NCBI GenBank assembly: GCA_934501115.1
Contig: CAKSTO010000042.1
Span: forward strand, 1 to 20,533
Origin: an uncultured Faecalibacterium sp.
GTDB taxonomy: Bacteria; Bacillota; Clostridia; Oscillospirales; Ruminococcaceae
Direction: 5' to 3'
DNA: 20,533 nt
In this document: positions 12,997 through 20,533 of the stretch, in pieces
Numbering within the stretch: position 1 is the stretch's first letter
Layout: each line of letters opens with the position of its first letter
Notes under the pieces: generated by a model
Told to the model about the DNA's origin: nothing
Database searches by the model: none
What the model saw: the letters and a program-made list of their open reading frames with translations, nothing else
Position numbers and translations under genes: made by a program

Positions 12997-13982
12997 CCCG
13001 GGCTTATCTGGCCTTTACCGAAAAAGGCCTTGCGCTGGCTGAACTGCTGGCTGAGACGTATCCCGGCAGCGTGACCCGCTGCGGCAGAAGCGGCGTCCCC
13101 CTCGCAGACTGGACAGCCCGGCAGTTTGCACAAAGTCAGGCATTGATCTTTGTAGGAGCCGTGGGCATCGCAGTGCGTGCCATTGCGCCCTACTGCAAGA
13201 GCAAGGTTTCCGACCCCGCCGTGGTCGTTCTGGACGAATGCGGACAATTCGCCGTACCCATCCTGTCCGGTCATCTGGGTGGAGCCAACGACCTTGCGCG
13301 GGCGCTGGCCGCTGTGTGCGGAGCTGTACCGGTCATCACAACGGCCACCGACGCAAATCATGTGTTCGCCGTGGATGAGTGGGCAAAGCATCAGAACTGT
13401 GCTGTGCTGGAGCCGGAGCGCATCAGGCGGGTCAGCGGAAAGCTGCTGGCCGGGGAGCCTGTGCATTTCGCATCCGGCTGGCACATTTCCGGGCAGGCTC
13501 CCGCAGGCGTCACAGCCGGCAGCGCACCGGATTTTTCTCTCACCCTGACCCCGGCAGGCGGCGGCCTGCACCTTGTGCCCCGCATCGGTGTTCTGGGCGT
13601 TGGGTGCAGGCGCGGCACCTCTGCCGAGGCGCTGGAGGCCGCGTTCTCTGCGTTCTGTGCAGACCACGGTCTTGCCCCGCAGTGCATCGCAGGGGCAGCC
13701 AGCATCGACCTGAAGCAAAACGAGGAGGGGCTTCTTGCTTTTTGCAAAAGCCACGGCTGGCCGGTAAAGTTTTTCTCTGCCGAACAACTGCGGCAGGCTC
13801 CCGGCAGCTATGCCGCCTCTGCCTTTGTGCAGAGCGTCACCGGCGTAGACAACGTGTGTGAGCGGGCGGCAGTGCTTGCCTCCGGCGGAACACTCTTTCT
13901 CCCAAAACAGGCAGGCGGCGGTGTGACCTTTGCACTGGCGCTGTGTCCCTATGCACCAAACTGGAGGTGGCAGTATGCTTGA
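12993..13982 (+). CDS. cbiG: Cobalt-precorrin-5A hydrolase (CbiG)
   Basis: The 329-residue protein shows the CbiG pattern. An N-terminal domain has FVGAVGIAVRAIAP (53-65) and the signature LSGHLGGANDLA (91-102). A variable middle follows, and then a C-terminal CobE-like domain starts near GVLGVGCRRGTS. It opens the delta-lactone of cobalt-precorrin-5A and releases acetaldehyde, the step that separates the anaerobic from the aerobic route. The start is GTG, overlapping the cbiF stop, with GAGGGA upstream. The stop lies inside the cbiH start region (8-base overlap). All this fits tight translational coupling. Confidence 0.93.
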   Translation: MTRAYLAFTEKGLALAELLAETYPGSVTRCGRSGVPLADWTARQFAQSQALIFVGAVGIAVRAIAPYCKSKVSDPAVVVLDECGQFAVPILSGHLGGANDLARALAAVCGAVPVITTATDANHVFAVDEWAKHQNCAVLEPERIRRVSGKLLAGEPVHFASGWHISGQAPAGVTAGSAPDFSLTLTPAGGGLHLVPRIGVLGVGCRRGTSAEALEAAFSAFCADHGLAPQCIAGAASIDLKQNEEGLLAFCKSHGWPVKFFSAEQLRQAPGSYAASAFVQSVTGVDNVCERAAVLASGGTLFLPKQAGGGVTFALALCPYAPNWRWQYA

Positions 13983-14742
13983 CCCGATGGAATTTGACAT
14001 TGACCAGCCGGAAAGCATCGTCTACGTGGTAGGCCTCGGCCCCGGCGATGTTTTTTACTTGACGCAGGAGGCACAGGCCGTGCTTGAGAACGCAGACGCG
14101 ATCTGCGGCTACAAGCTTTACCTTGATCTGATCGAGCCCGAGTTTCCCTGTGATGAATATTACGCCACCGGCATGACGCAGGAGATCGACCGCTGCCGCT
14201 GGGCGCTGGAAAAGGCCGGCACAGGCAAGCGGGTGGCGCTGGTGTGCAGCGGCGACGCAGGCGTCTACGGCATGGCAAGCCCGCTTCTGGAGCTGGCCGA
14301 GGACTACCCGGACGTTGCCGTGGAAGTGGTGCCCGGGCTCACTGCCGCCCTCAGCGGCGGGGCGGTGCTGGGCGCACCGCTGGCGCACGATTTCTGCGTC
14401 ATCTCACTGTCTGACCGGCTCACCCCGTGGGAGGTCATTGAAAAGCGGCTGGCCTGCGCAGCGATGGGTGATTTCTGCGCGGCGCTGTACAATCCTTCTT
14501 CCAAGGGCAGGCCGGACTACCTGCAAAAGGCAGTGCGCATCCTGCTTGCCAACGGGAAATCCCCGGACACGGTCTGCGGCCTTGTGCGGAATATTGCCCG
14601 CGAAGGGCAGACCTCTCGGGTCCTGACGCTGGCCGAGCTGGAAAACACGACGGTGGATATGTTCACCACCGTCTACATCGGCAACAGCAACACCCGCGTT
14701 CTCTCCGGACGGATGGTCACGCCCCGGGGGTACCGCAAATGA
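13975..14742 (+). CDS. cbiH: Cobalt-factor III / precorrin-3B C17-methyltransferase (CbiH)
   Basis: A 255-residue methyltransferase with VVGLGPGD (18-25), ADAICGYKLYLDLI, CSGDAGVYGMASPLLEL and VPGLTAALSGGAVLGAPLAHDF. These are diagnostic of the CobJ/CbiH C17-methyltransferase, which also drives ring contraction. YNPSSKGRPDYL and GLVRNIAREGQ further match the family. I chose the ATG at 13975 because GGAGG lies 7 bases upstream; an ATG at 13930 in the same frame lacks a ribosome site and lies inside cbiG. It overlaps cbiJ by four bases (ATGA). The protein lacks the extra C-terminal iron-sulfur domain found in some CbiH60 forms. Confidence 0.94.
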   Translation: MLDPMEFDIDQPESIVYVVGLGPGDVFYLTQEAQAVLENADAICGYKLYLDLIEPEFPCDEYYATGMTQEIDRCRWALEKAGTGKRVALVCSGDAGVYGMASPLLELAEDYPDVAVEVVPGLTAALSGGAVLGAPLAHDFCVISLSDRLTPWEVIEKRLACAAMGDFCAALYNPSSKGRPDYLQKAVRILLANGKSPDTVCGLVRNIAREGQTSRVLTLAELENTTVDMFTTVYIGNSNTRVLSGRMVTPRGYRK

Positions 14743-15485
14743 AGGCGGTCGTGTTCAGCGGCACCACCGAGGGGCGCCGCTTTTCTCGCCGTCTGGCCGC
14801 TCTGGGCGCAGAGGTGACCGTCTGCGTCGCCACTCCTCTGGGCGCTGAAGAGCAGGGTGAGATGGCGGGCATCGCGGTACATACCGGGCGGCTGACGTCA
14901 GACGCCATGGCGGCGCTGCTGGCGGGAGCAGACCTCTGCATCGACGCCACCCATCCCTATGCAGTGGACGCCACCCAAAACATCCGTACCGCAGCGGCAC
15001 AGGCAGGGGTGGAATACCGCCGCCTGCTGCGAGCCCAAAGTCCCCTGCCTGAGGGCTGCGCCGTATTTGAAACGGCAGCACAGGCGGCAGGTCATCTCGC
15101 TGCGACCGAGGGGAACATCCTTCTTACCACCGGCGCAAAAGAGCTGAATGCTTTTTCCGTGCTCGACCCGGTGCGGCTTTACCCCCGGGTGCTGCCCACA
15201 CAGGAGGGCATCGCCGCCTGCGAGGCGGCGCACATCCCCCACCGCAACATCATTGCCATGCAGGGGCCGTTCTCGCTGGCGCTGAACACTGCGCTGCTGG
15301 AGCAGTTTTCCATCCGATTTCTTGTTACAAAGGACGGTGGTGCGGCAGGCGGCTTTGCTGAAAAAGTGCAGGCCGCGCAGGCCGTCGGCACACAGCTGGT
15401 GATCCTGCGTCGTCCGCCGGAAACCGGCGAGACCGAAGACGAATTATTCACGTATTGTCAGGAGATTTTGCAATGGTCACATTGA
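14739..15485 (+). CDS. cbiJ: Precorrin-6A / cobalt-precorrin-6A reductase (CbiJ)
   Basis: The 248-residue protein begins MKAVVFSGTTEGRRFSRRLA, with the SGTTEGR motif of CbiJ/CobK. IDATHPYAVDATQNI, LLTTGAKEL, HIPHRNIIAMQGPFS and LVTKDGGAAGGFAEK follow. It reduces the corrin ring of cobalt-precorrin-6A; the family uses a nicotinamide cofactor. The start overlaps the cbiH stop by four bases, and the end overlaps cbiET by 13 bases. Length is normal and no missing motif was seen. Confidence 0.94.
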   Translation: MKAVVFSGTTEGRRFSRRLAALGAEVTVCVATPLGAEEQGEMAGIAVHTGRLTSDAMAALLAGADLCIDATHPYAVDATQNIRTAAAQAGVEYRRLLRAQSPLPEGCAVFETAAQAAGHLAATEGNILLTTGAKELNAFSVLDPVRLYPRVLPTQEGIAACEAAHIPHRNIIAMQGPFSLALNTALLEQFSIRFLVTKDGGAAGGFAEKVQAAQAVGTQLVILRRPPETGETEDELFTYCQEILQWSH

Positions 15486-16669
15486 TCGGCATGGGCAGCG
15501 GAACATGGGAAGCCCTATCTGCGCAGGCGCAGGACGCTGTGCGCGGCGCAGGGCTTGTATTCGGTGCAAAGCGGCTGCTGGCGGGTCTGCCTGCGGAGTG
15601 CTCTGCGCGGCAGTTCACGTTTTATCAGCCTGCGGAGATCCTCAATACGCTGTCGCAGTTTCCCCATCAGGACGCCGCCGTGCTCTACAGCGGCGACACA
15701 GGATTTTGTTCCGGAGCTTCCGGGCTCATCACCCCGCTGCGTGCACTTGGCATCCCTGCCCGCATCCTACCCGGCGTCTCCAGCGTGCAGATGCTCTCGG
15801 CGGCGCTGGGGCGTCCGTGGCAGGGCTGGAAGCTGGTGTCGGCTCATGGCTGCAGCTGTGACCCGGTGGCCGCGTGCATGGAAGCCCCCGCCGTGTTCTT
15901 CCTCACCGGCGGGGTCGAAACACCCGCCACCCTCTGCCGGAAGCTGGCCGATGCCGGCATGGGCGAAGTGCACGCACTGGTGGGCGAAAACCTTGGCACC
16001 GCGAATGAAGCCATCCGCTACGGCTCTGCTGAAGAGCTGGCCGGGCAGAGTTTTGCACCACTCAGCGTCCTTTTAGTGGAAAATCTCGATGCCCCGCACT
16101 TCCGCACACCGGGCTTTCCGGACGAAAGTTTTCTCCGCGGCGAGGTGCCCATGACCAAGCAGGAGGTGCGCGCCGCCGCACTGGCAAAGCTGGGCGTAAG
16201 GCCCTCTGACATCCTGTGGGATGTGGGAGCAGGCACCGGCAGCGTCAGCGTGGAGCTGGCACTGGCAGCATCCCGGGGGCATGTCTACGCCGTGGAATGT
16301 GACCCGGACGCCTGTGCGCTCATCCGACAAAACCGGGAAAAATTCCGGGCATACAACCTGACCCTCATTGAGAGCCGTGCCCCGGAGGCACTGGCCGGTC
16401 TTCCCGCCCCGGACGCGGTATTCGTTGGCGGAACAAAAGGCGGCATGGACGGTGTGCTTGAGGCAATTTACTGCAAAAAACCAGATGCCAGAGTCTGCAT
16501 TTCGGCCATTGCGCTGGAAACTCTGAGCACCGCCGTGGCCGCGCTCACTGCCCGGGGGCTGACTGCGGAGGTAACGCAGATCGCCGTCAGCCGTACGAGA
16601 CCGGCCGGTCGTCTGCACCTGCTGACCGCCAACAACCCCATCTTCCTCATTACAGGTACACGCAAATGA
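15473..16669 (+). CDS. cbiET: Cobalt-precorrin-7 C5-methyltransferase / cobalt-precorrin-6B C15-methyltransferase fusion (CbiET)
   Basis: A 398-residue two-domain enzyme. The N-terminal CbiE half (about 1-215) starts MVTLIGMGSG and has YSGDTGFCSGA and LPGVSSVQMLSAALG. The C-terminal CbiT half (about 220-398) is a Rossmann methyltransferase with DVGAGTGSVSVELA (motif I, 250-263). It also has VYAVECDPDAC and PDAVFVGGTKG. CbiE methylates C5 and CbiT methylates C15 with decarboxylation of the C12 acetate. The fusion is common and resembles CobL. The ATG at 15473 follows AGGAG at 8 bases; a same-frame ATG at 15455 lacks one. It overlaps cbiA by four bases. Confidence 0.94.
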   Translation: MVTLIGMGSGTWEALSAQAQDAVRGAGLVFGAKRLLAGLPAECSARQFTFYQPAEILNTLSQFPHQDAAVLYSGDTGFCSGASGLITPLRALGIPARILPGVSSVQMLSAALGRPWQGWKLVSAHGCSCDPVAACMEAPAVFFLTGGVETPATLCRKLADAGMGEVHALVGENLGTANEAIRYGSAEELAGQSFAPLSVLLVENLDAPHFRTPGFPDESFLRGEVPMTKQEVRAAALAKLGVRPSDILWDVGAGTGSVSVELALAASRGHVYAVECDPDACALIRQNREKFRAYNLTLIESRAPEALAGLPAPDAVFVGGTKGGMDGVLEAIYCKKPDARVCISAIALETLSTAVAALTARGLTAEVTQIAVSRTRPAGRLHLLTANNPIFLITGTRK

Positions 16670-18012
16670 TGCAGTTCCTCATCGCCGCGCCCCGCTCCGG
16701 CAGCGGCAAAACGACCATGACCTGCGCCCTGCTGGCTGCGCTGAAAAAGCGGGGCTGCGACCCTTGTGCATTTAAGAGCGGGCCGGACTACATCGACCCC
16801 ATGTTTCACCGGTCGGTGCTGAATGTTGGCAGCCACAATCTCGACCTCTACCTCTCGGGCAGGGACACGGTACAGGCTCTGTACTCCCGCTATTCTGCCG
16901 GTCACAGTGCCGCTGTGTGCGAGGGTGCCATGGGCTTTTACGACGGGCAGGGCATGACCACCCGCGCCAGCGCATGGGAGCTGGCGGACACGCTGCACCT
17001 GCCGGTACTGCTGGTGGTGCAGCCCAAAGGGGTCAGTGTCACGCTGGCAGCAGAGATCCAGGGTCTTGCGCACTTCCGTGAGAACAGCCATATTTCCGGC
17101 ATCCTGCTCAACAGCTGCTCCGAAAAGCTGTATAAAATGCTCAAAACCCTGCTGGAAAAAGAGACTGGCCTGCCGGTGTTGGGCTATCTGCCCAACCTGC
17201 CGGAGGCTGCGGTAGAAAGCCGCCATCTGGGTCTGAAGACCGCAGGCGAGATCGCGGACATTCAGGAAAAGATCGCTCTGCTGGCAGACCGTCTGGTGAT
17301 AGACTGGGCGAAGCTGGCAGCGGTCACGGAAAGGCCGTGCCCCGAGGGCAATCGCCTTTCTTCCCGGGGAACGGCTTCCGCTTCTGTCCGCATCGCCGTG
17401 GCGAGGGACGGTGCCTTCTGCTTTGCCTACGCCGAAACGCTGGATGCTTTGCGGGAGGCAGGCGCAGCGCCTGTATTTTTCAGCCCGGTTCACGATACCG
17501 CCCTGCCGGAAAAAATCTGCGGGCTGTATCTGCCCGGCGGCTACCCGGAGCTGTATGCACAGCAATTGAGCGAAAACAAAACCATGCGGGTCTCCATCCG
17601 GCAGGCCGTAAACGCCGGGCTGCCCACCGTGGCTGAGTGCGGCGGCTTTCTCTACCTCGGGCAGAGTCTGGAGGACGCCGAGGGAAAGAGCTGGCCTATG
17701 GCGGGTGTCCTGCCCGGAAGCGGCGTAAAAGAAGGCCGTCTTGTGCGGTTTGGCTATGCTGAAATGACCGCAAAAGCGGACAGTATGCTCTTCCGCGCAG
17801 GAGAAAGCCTGCCCGTCCACGAATTCCACCACTGGGATTCCACCGCAAACGGTACTGCATTTACGGCCCGTAAAAGCGAAAAAATGCAGTGGGAATGCGG
17901 CTTTGCAAACGAGAATTTCTATGCGGGCTTCCCGCATTTATACTGGGCGGGCACGCCCCTGCCGGGACGCTTTGTGCGTGCGGCAGAACGATACAGCAAA
18001 ACAAAAGGATGA
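16666..18012 (+). CDS. cbiA: Cobyrinate a,c-diamide synthase (CbiA)
   Basis: The 448-residue protein has an N-terminal dethiobiotin-synthetase-like ATPase domain with P-loop APRSGSGKTT (8-17) and FKSGPDYIDPMFH. CEGAMGFYDG follows. The C-terminal part is a class I glutamine amidotransferase domain: LYLPGGYPELYA, nucleophile Cys325 in AECGGFLYL, and HEFHHWD near the end. It amidates the a and c carboxylates of cobyrinic acid using glutamine and ATP. The start overlaps the cbiET stop; the next codon is also ATG. It ends five bases before cobT. Length is normal. Confidence 0.95.
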   Translation: MMQFLIAAPRSGSGKTTMTCALLAALKKRGCDPCAFKSGPDYIDPMFHRSVLNVGSHNLDLYLSGRDTVQALYSRYSAGHSAAVCEGAMGFYDGQGMTTRASAWELADTLHLPVLLVVQPKGVSVTLAAEIQGLAHFRENSHISGILLNSCSEKLYKMLKTLLEKETGLPVLGYLPNLPEAAVESRHLGLKTAGEIADIQEKIALLADRLVIDWAKLAAVTERPCPEGNRLSSRGTASASVRIAVARDGAFCFAYAETLDALREAGAAPVFFSPVHDTALPEKICGLYLPGGYPELYAQQLSENKTMRVSIRQAVNAGLPTVAECGGFLYLGQSLEDAEGKSWPMAGVLPGSGVKEGRLVRFGYAEMTAKADSMLFRAGESLPVHEFHHWDSTANGTAFTARKSEKMQWECGFANENFYAGFPHLYWAGTPLPGRFVRAAERYSKTKG

Positions 18013-18017
18013 CCAAA

Positions 18018-19082
18018 ATGACCGAAACGGAACTGAATGCACTTTTGGCGGGTATCACGCCGCCGGACGAAACCGCCCGCGCGGCGGCACACGCCCACTG
18101 GGCCAGCCTTGCAAAGCCTCTGGGCGGGCTGGGGCAGCTGGAGACCCTGCTGGAGGACGCCGCCGCCCTCACCGGCAGTGCCCGCCTTGATTTTTCCCGC
18201 CGTGCTGTGGCGGTGCTCTGCGCGGACAACGGCGTGGTAGCGCAGGGGGTGAGCCAGACCGGGCAGGCGGTGACCCGCGCCGTGGCGGAGAACCTTGCGG
18301 CGCGGCGCACCAGTGTGTGCCGGATGGCACGCATTGCAAACTGTGACGTAGTGCCTGTGGACATGGGCATGGCAGGCGAACCGGTGCCCGGCGTGCGGAA
18401 CTGCCGCGTTGCCGCAGGTACGGCAGATTTCACCCTTGGTCATGCCATGACCCGGGAGCAGGCTGTGCAGGCTGTCGGGGAGGGCGTCGCCCTTGCCCGG
18501 GAGCTGGCAGAGGATGGCTATCGGCTCATCGCCACCGGCGAGATGGGCATTGGCAACACTACCACCTCCAGCGCGGTGGCGGCGGTGCTGCTGGGTCAGC
18601 CCGTGGAGCTTATGACCGGGCGAGGTGCGGGTCTTTCAGACGAGGGGCTTGCCCGCAAGGTACGCGCCATCCGCCGGGGCATCCTTGTCAATGAACCTGA
18701 CCCGGCAGACCCGCTGGATCTTCTCTCCAAGCTGGGGGGCTTTGACATCGCGGGTCTGTGCGGTGTCTTTCTGGGCGGGGCGCTGGCCGGGGTGCCTGTG
18801 CTGGCAGATGGCTTTATCAGCGGGGTGGCCGCGCTGTGCGCTGTGCGGCTGTGCCCGGCGGCGGAAAAAGCTGTGTTCGCCAGCCACTGCTCTGCCGAGC
18901 CCGCCGCAAAGCTGGTGCTGAGCGCACTGGGCAAGGCTCCCATCATCACGGCGGGGCTGCATCTGGGCGAGGGCACTGGTGCCGTGGCAAGCATCCCGCT
19001 GTGGGATATGGCGCTGGCGGTGTACAGCGGGTGCTATTCCTTTGCGGAGGGCGGCATTGCGCCGTACACGCCCCAATGCTGA
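18018..19082 (+). CDS. cobT: Nicotinate-nucleotide:dimethylbenzimidazole phosphoribosyltransferase (CobT)
   Basis: The 354-residue protein has KPLGGLGQLE near the N-terminus and the conserved CADNGVVAQGVSQT. EMGIGNTTTSSA (about 175-186) and HLGEGTGAVASIPLWD follow, whose Glu (about residue 318) is the expected catalytic base by comparison with Salmonella CobT. It makes alpha-ribazole phosphate from a lower-ligand base and nicotinate mononucleotide. I chose the ATG at 18018 because AAAGGA lies 8 bases upstream. The same-frame ATG at 18009 sits directly on that ribosome site and overlaps the cbiA stop. The end overlaps cobU by seven bases. Confidence 0.95.
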   Translation: MTETELNALLAGITPPDETARAAAHAHWASLAKPLGGLGQLETLLEDAAALTGSARLDFSRRAVAVLCADNGVVAQGVSQTGQAVTRAVAENLAARRTSVCRMARIANCDVVPVDMGMAGEPVPGVRNCRVAAGTADFTLGHAMTREQAVQAVGEGVALARELAEDGYRLIATGEMGIGNTTTSSAVAAVLLGQPVELMTGRGAGLSDEGLARKVRAIRRGILVNEPDPADPLDLLSKLGGFDIAGLCGVFLGGALAGVPVLADGFISGVAALCAVRLCPAAEKAVFASHCSAEPAAKLVLSALGKAPIITAGLHLGEGTGAVASIPLWDMALAVYSGCYSFAEGGIAPYTPQC

Positions 19083-19597
19083 CGCTGGTCATCGGCGGTG
19101 CAGCCAGCGGCAAAAGCGAATACGCCGAGAGCCTTGTGCTCAAAGCTCCTCTGCCGCGTTATTACCTTGCCACCATGCAGGTATGGGATGCCGAGTGCGC
19201 CGCCCGGGTAGAAAAGCACCGCCGGATGCGAGCCGCAAAGCAGTTCGAGACGGTGGAGCGCCCCCTGCATCTGGAAAACGTCTGCCTGCCTGCCCGGGGC
19301 ACTGTGCTTCTGGAGGATCTGGGCAACCTCGCTGCCAACGAGCTGTACGACCCTGCCGGGGCAGGCGAACAGACTGCGCCAGCCCTTCTCAGGGGGCTTG
19401 AACACCTTGCTGCTCAGTGCGAAGATCTCATCGTCGTCTCCAATGAGGTGTTCAGCGGCGGAACCGACTATGCCGGTGAGACCGACCTCTACCTGCGGAC
19501 ACTGGCGCAGGTGAACAATGCTTTTGCCGCCCGGGCAGATGCGGTGGTGCGGGTGGTTTGCGGCCTTCCCGTGTATTATAAAGGAGTGGAAAAATGA
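19076..19597 (+). CDS. cobU: Adenosylcobinamide kinase / adenosylcobinamide-phosphate guanylyltransferase (CobU)
   Basis: The 173-residue protein has the CobU P-loop GGAASGKS (7-14), YLATMQVWDAEC, and VEKHRRMRA with His48. His48 matches the histidine that becomes guanylylated in Salmonella CobU. LLEDLGNLAANEL and VVSNEVFSGGTDY follow. The usual VxxEVGxGxVP block is altered to NEVFSGGTDY. It phosphorylates and then activates adenosylcobinamide with GTP for nucleotide-loop assembly. It overlaps both cobT and cobS. A second CobU-like gene begins at 20343, so the two may divide the activities or one may have another role. Confidence 0.92.
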   Translation: MLTLVIGGAASGKSEYAESLVLKAPLPRYYLATMQVWDAECAARVEKHRRMRAAKQFETVERPLHLENVCLPARGTVLLEDLGNLAANELYDPAGAGEQTAPALLRGLEHLAAQCEDLIVVSNEVFSGGTDYAGETDLYLRTLAQVNNAFAARADAVVRVVCGLPVYYKGVEK

Positions 19598-20346
19598 TCG
19601 TTTTGCAGACCATTGCGGTGGCCTTTGCCATGTTTTCGGCCATCCCAGTGCCGCAGTTCGACTGGAACGAAAAAAATATGCGTTACGCCATGTGCGCCTT
19701 CCCGCTCATCGGTGCGGTGGTCGGTGCGGCGTGGTGCGCGTGCGGGGCACTGCCCCTGCCCGGCCTTGCAAAGGCGGCCGGCTTTGCACTCATCCCGGTC
19801 TGGGTGACCGGCGGTATCCATCTGGACGGCTACGCCGATACCTGCGACGCCCTTTCCAGCTACGGTGACCGCACGAAAAAGCTGGAAATCTTAAAAGACC
19901 CCCACTGCGGTGCCTTTGCAGTCATCCGGCTGTGCAGCTATTTTCTGGCGACCTTTTCCCTGTGCACCTGCGTGCGGTTCACCCCCCGGGCGGGGGCGCT
20001 GTGGGCGCTGGCGCTGGTGCTGGAACGGGCGCTTTCGGGCTATGCAGTGGCATCGTTCCCCATGGCGAAAAACACCGGTCTTGCACATACCTTTGCCACT
20101 GCAGCAGACAAAACTGCGGTGCGCCGGGTGCTGGCGGTGCTGGCCGCAGTGCTGTGCGCGGGCATGGCGGCGCTGGGCGGCTGGGCGCTGGTGCTGGCAG
20201 CGCTGGCAGTGCTCTGGCGCTACCATGCTGTGAGCCGGAAGCAGTTCGGCGGCATCACCGGCGACCTTGCCGGGTGGTTTTTGCAAAAGGCTGAGTTCTG
20301 GATGCTGGCGGCGCTGTGCGCCAGCCAGTGGGGAGGGCTGCTATGA
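19594..20346 (+). CDS. cobS: Adenosylcobinamide-GDP ribazoletransferase (cobalamin synthase, CobS)
   Basis: The 250-residue integral membrane protein has several hydrophobic segments and the family signature GGIHLDGYADTCDAL (73-87). GDRTKKLEILKDPHCGAFAV follows, and GGITGDLAGW is near the C-terminus. It joins adenosylcobinamide-GDP with alpha-ribazole (phosphate) in the membrane, the last assembly step of cobalamin. AAGGAG about 8 bases upstream supports the ATG, which overlaps the cobU stop by four bases. It also overlaps the next gene by four bases. Length is normal. Confidence 0.95.
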   Translation: MIVLQTIAVAFAMFSAIPVPQFDWNEKNMRYAMCAFPLIGAVVGAAWCACGALPLPGLAKAAGFALIPVWVTGGIHLDGYADTCDALSSYGDRTKKLEILKDPHCGAFAVIRLCSYFLATFSLCTCVRFTPRAGALWALALVLERALSGYAVASFPMAKNTGLAHTFATAADKTAVRRVLAVLAAVLCAGMAALGGWALVLAALAVLWRYHAVSRKQFGGITGDLAGWFLQKAEFWMLAALCASQWGGLL

Positions 20347-20533
20347 TCTTTATTACCGGGCCGCTCTACAGCGGCAAGCGCACCTTTGCGCAAACGCTGC
20401 CCGGCAGGGCGCTGGCCGATGTGCAGCAGCTGGCGGCAGATGCCGCCGACCGTGAAGCACTGGAACGGCTGGCAGACCGCCTTGCTTCTGAATACGAGAT
20501 CCTCATCGCCACCGAGGTAGGCGGCGGTGTTGT
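20343..20533 (+). CDS. Second CobU-like P-loop protein, N-terminal part
   Basis: The frame starts at an ATG overlapping the cobS stop and runs off the right edge after 63 codons. It has a P-loop GPLYSGKRT (6-14) like CobU. At about 52-62 it has EILIATEVGGGVV, which resembles the VVSNEVGxGxVP block of CobU kinases. The segment between is much shorter than in CobU and lacks the HRxxR region with the guanylylated histidine. It could be a kinase-only CobU relative or a related small cobinamide-salvage ATPase. The family call rests on two motifs in a partial sequence. Confidence 0.65.
   Translation, partial: MIFITGPLYSGKRTFAQTLPGRALADVQQLAADAADREALERLADRLASEYEILIATEVGGGV

Noticed and set aside
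16468..17937. Minus-strand open frame of 489 codons opposite cbiA and cbiET
   Set aside because: Antisense to two unambiguous cobalamin genes; no family features in the translation.

Overview
The window looks like chromosomal DNA of a high-GC anaerobic Firmicute. My best guess is an Oscillospiraceae gut commensal of the Faecalibacterium type. The grounds are the cmk-plsC-ispH gene order, lipoproteins with Ser/Ala-rich linkers, a SpoIIQ-like M23 protein, and an anaerobic (cbi-type) cobalamin pathway. The genus is an inference and I could not search a database.

Left part (1-4435, all minus strand): partial ispH, plsC and cmk form one transcription unit (reading order cmk > plsC > ispH). Upstream of it lies a 348-base non-coding stretch rich in perfect hairpins and repeat modules. 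Further upstream are a HI0933/BaiN-like flavoprotein with its own promoter and a membrane-anchored M23/LytM (SpoIIQ-like) protein.

Centre (4436-8566): a divergent promoter starts a leader holding a cobalamin riboswitch. It is followed by a recognisable transcription terminator and a mutually exclusive antiterminator. The first gene is a CbiK-type cobaltochelatase that carries a lipoprotein signal peptide, so it should act outside the membrane. It ends in a strong terminator overlapped by a fresh promoter, which drives a two-domain lipoprotein of unknown function. After a second repeat-rich, 226-base intergenic stretch comes a substrate-binding lipoprotein of a FecCD/BtuCD-type ABC importer.

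Right part (8597-20533, all plus strand, mostly overlapping starts and stops): the ABC permease, then an ABC ATPase fused in frame to CbiD, then cbiL, cbiF, cbiG, cbiH, cbiJ, cbiET (fusion), cbiA, cobT, cobU, cobS and the start of a second CobU-like P-loop gene cut by the window edge. Together these cover most steps from cobalt-factor II to cobyrinic acid a,c-diamide plus nucleotide-loop assembly. cbiC, cbiB, cbiP and the adenosyltransferase are not in the window.

Main points of interest: (1) the ABC-ATPase::CbiD fusion, which ties import to corrin-ring synthesis in one polypeptide; (2) an exported CbiK with a second lipoprotein and an importer, suggesting extracytoplasmic handling of metal or tetrapyrrole; (3) a dispersed structured repeat with a compensatory stem change and possible pseudoknot; (4) a regulatory break between the riboswitch-controlled chelatase and the biosynthetic genes.
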